From contig NC_037260.1 in the NCBI RefSeq assembly GCF_000002425.4, positions 10,589,414 to 10,653,413 of the forward strand: a stretch of DNA of 64,000 nt, read 5' to 3'. This DNA comes from Physcomitrium patens (lineage: Eukaryota; Streptophyta; Bryopsida; Funariales; Funariaceae). The stretch's first letter is position 1, and each line of letters begins with the position of its first letter. Of the stretch, positions 62,712-64,000 are shown one piece after another. The position numbers and the translations under genes are program-made. The notes beneath the pieces are model-generated. The model was not told where the DNA came from. It ran no database searches and saw nothing but the letters and a program-made list of their open reading frames with translations.

Positions 62712-63011
62712 TGTCATGGACATAAAAATACAGACTCAAGATCTAATAAGAAATTCAAGAAGAACTGACAAGAACTAGATTAATCAAATAAATACAAAAA
62801 TAACACCAAAGAGGTGAGCAAGAGCTCCAAGAGATGTGTTGTTGAGACTAAAGAACTCTTCAACCTTGATTCCAATATATACTCCTATTTAAGAAGCTTC
62901 TCAAGCAACTTCTACCAACTAAGAAGCTTCTAGAAGGTTCCAGAGACTTGCTTCTAGAAGGTTCTAGAAACTTGTCTCTAGAAGGTTCTAAAGACTATGT
63001 CCCTAATATCA
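62712..63011 (-). mobile_element. 3' LTR of gypsy element H (minus strand)
   Basis: 300 bp. The plus-strand left edge TGTCATGG and right edge AATATCA give a minus-sense TGATATT...CATGACA. A polypurine tract AAAAGAGGAGG (minus sense) adjoins it at 63022-63012. Its interior holds four GCTTCTAGAAGG-type repeats (heat-shock-element-like TTCTAGAAG) between 62930 and 63000. Confidence 0.7.
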
Positions 63012-63360
63012 CCTCCTCTTTTAGCTTCGAGGTCTCTGAGAAGCAATGTTATTGTTAATCAATACCAATGCAAGAAAATGAAGATGTGTCGCATAACGTC
63101 TGCTATGAACTCCAATTGTTGTTCATGGGGCAAGTGGTTCATCGGCCCTTGAAGCCAATGGTAGTGGCCTACTGCTTCAACTTTTGACCAAGTATGAACT
63201 TCCGTGTCCTCACTGTGAAATTGTCTTACAAATACGCCTTCTGATTGACCATCATAAGCAGGCTCAAACTCGAATACAATCACCAGTGATCGGTTACTCG
63301 GTATCCTCCGTCGTCGTCATGGTGTAGGCAGTTCTTCATCTCGGGGTCGCCTTCGTGAGC
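63012..63360 (-). CDS. Open frame downstream of the chromodomain in element H
   Basis: A frame open from about 63310 to the stop at 63059 (74 codons from its first Met at 63283) lies between the chromodomain and the polypurine tract. It starts Arg-rich and continues FEFEPAYDGQSEGVFVRQ, VEAVGHYHWLQGPMNHLP. I do not recognise it. It may be the C-terminal tail of pol or a separate small frame. Confidence 0.4.
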
Positions 63361-64000
63361 TAGTTGGTTAAGATAATCTGACTGGCATAGTATCTATTTC
63401 TTGGCTATCCATATCAGAAGACCAAACTATGGCTACTGAAAAAATTCTACTTTATCTTGGAGAAAATAACTACATCAACTGTGAATTTTGGTGGTGCTCT
63501 CTCCCTTTCTTATATTCTTGGGTGAGCAAGCTTAAGAAGGAAGCTATCGTCGAACTGACTTAGGTTTATGAGGATGTTGTTGATGAAACTCCTGTACCTT
63601 TTGTGGCGCATTGATAAGATTTTCAGTTGGCTCCCACGTTTGCTCATTAATGTCGTAGCCACACTAATGAACAAGATACTCCAACTTGCCCCACCTTCAT
63701 CGTGAATCCAGTCTCTTTTCAACCTTGTATTCTTCATGGTTCTCGATGTCAATACTAGGTGGCGGATATTGCACTCTTCCAGGAAAAGACGACTCTCGAT
63801 AAGACTCCAACAGAGAAACATGAAAAACTAGATGTACCTTCATAGAAGCCAGTAATTCCAGACGGTACGCCATTGGATTGATTTGCTTGTGGATGATAAA
63901 TGGTCCCAATCTTCGATAGTCCAACTTATCACATAGTTGCTTGGTCTTGATATTCCGTCAAAGAAGCCATGCTTTATCTCCAATTTTGAAAGTAGGTGTT
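63361..64000 (-). pseudogene. Gypsy element H: integrase C-terminus and chromodomain, runs off the window
   Basis: Minus strand, read from 64000 downwards: LDYRRLGPFIIHKQINPMAY, KVHLVFHVSLLESYRESSFP, a variable linker, EYKVEKRLDSR, then the chromodomain (KLEYLVH.CGYDINEQTWEP, TENLINAPQKVQEFHQQH). At least two stops within the chromodomain (TGA in place of CGA, TAG in place of TGG) are single C-to-T/G-to-A changes. It is the best-preserved element in the window. The remainder lies beyond 64000. Confidence 0.75.

Noticed and set aside
1..64000. CRISPR arrays, bacterial operons, tRNA or rRNA genes
   Set aside because: The sequence is eukaryotic nuclear DNA. No regularly spaced identical repeats, cloverleaf or rRNA core sequences were seen by eye; a tRNAscan run would be the decisive test for tRNAs.

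Overview
The window is nuclear DNA of a land plant. It carries a plastid chaperonin with a transit peptide, a plant-type cytosolic pyruvate kinase, a Golgi GONST3-like transporter, spliceosomal introns of about 100-1000 bases, and plant Ty3/gypsy, Ty1/copia and L1-type elements. GC-rich genes sit as islands in very AT-rich, microsatellite-filled DNA. That suggests a bryophyte, perhaps a moss, but the sequence alone does not prove it.

Left part (1-31 kb, gene-bearing). A Ty1/copia LTR with primer-binding site lies at the left edge (minus strand). Next come mitochondrial ribosomal protein uS5m (minus, nine coding exons, 4088-1224), a GONST3-type nucleotide-sugar transporter (plus, 10248-11420, coding region uninterrupted), cytosolic pyruvate kinase (plus, two exons, 16285-18759), plastid chaperonin-60 alpha (plus, seven exons, 21570-24580) and a TXNDC9/phosducin-like protein (plus, four coding exons, 29088-30792). 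These genes share no operon or pathway. Three of the five carry the same telo-box-type 10-mer upstream. A small terminal-inverted-repeat element occurs twice, once inside the pyruvate kinase intron. An isolated 1.6-kb LTR lies at 26.1-27.7 kb.

Right part (32-64 kb) has no cellular gene that I can recognise. It is a stack of retroelements inserted into one another. An L1-type LINE remnant is cut by an LTR element (5' LTR 35034). That element is split inside its protease by a chromodomain gypsy element (40151-62576, target duplication GATAC/GGTAC). The gypsy element is itself split twice. The first split is by a solo-type LTR (43796-50640, TATAT/TATAT) which contains a complete 5.26-kb gypsy element (45160-50421, GTTAG/GTTAA). 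The second is by a 2.76-kb LTR-like unit (50823-60171, AGATA/AGATG) which contains a minus-strand gypsy relative (51803-58387, CTTGA/CTTAA), itself rearranged by another LTR carrying a telomere-like minisatellite. A better-preserved minus-strand gypsy element begins at 62712 and runs off the right edge. Most coding remnants carry stops and frameshifts of the C-to-T/G-to-A kind expected from decay of methylated cytosines. I found no evidence of a new cellular system. The best unexplained signals are the telomere-like arrays inside LTRs, the small TIR element, the repeat-rich gypsy leader, and a 20-base G run in the probable leader intron of the transporter gene.
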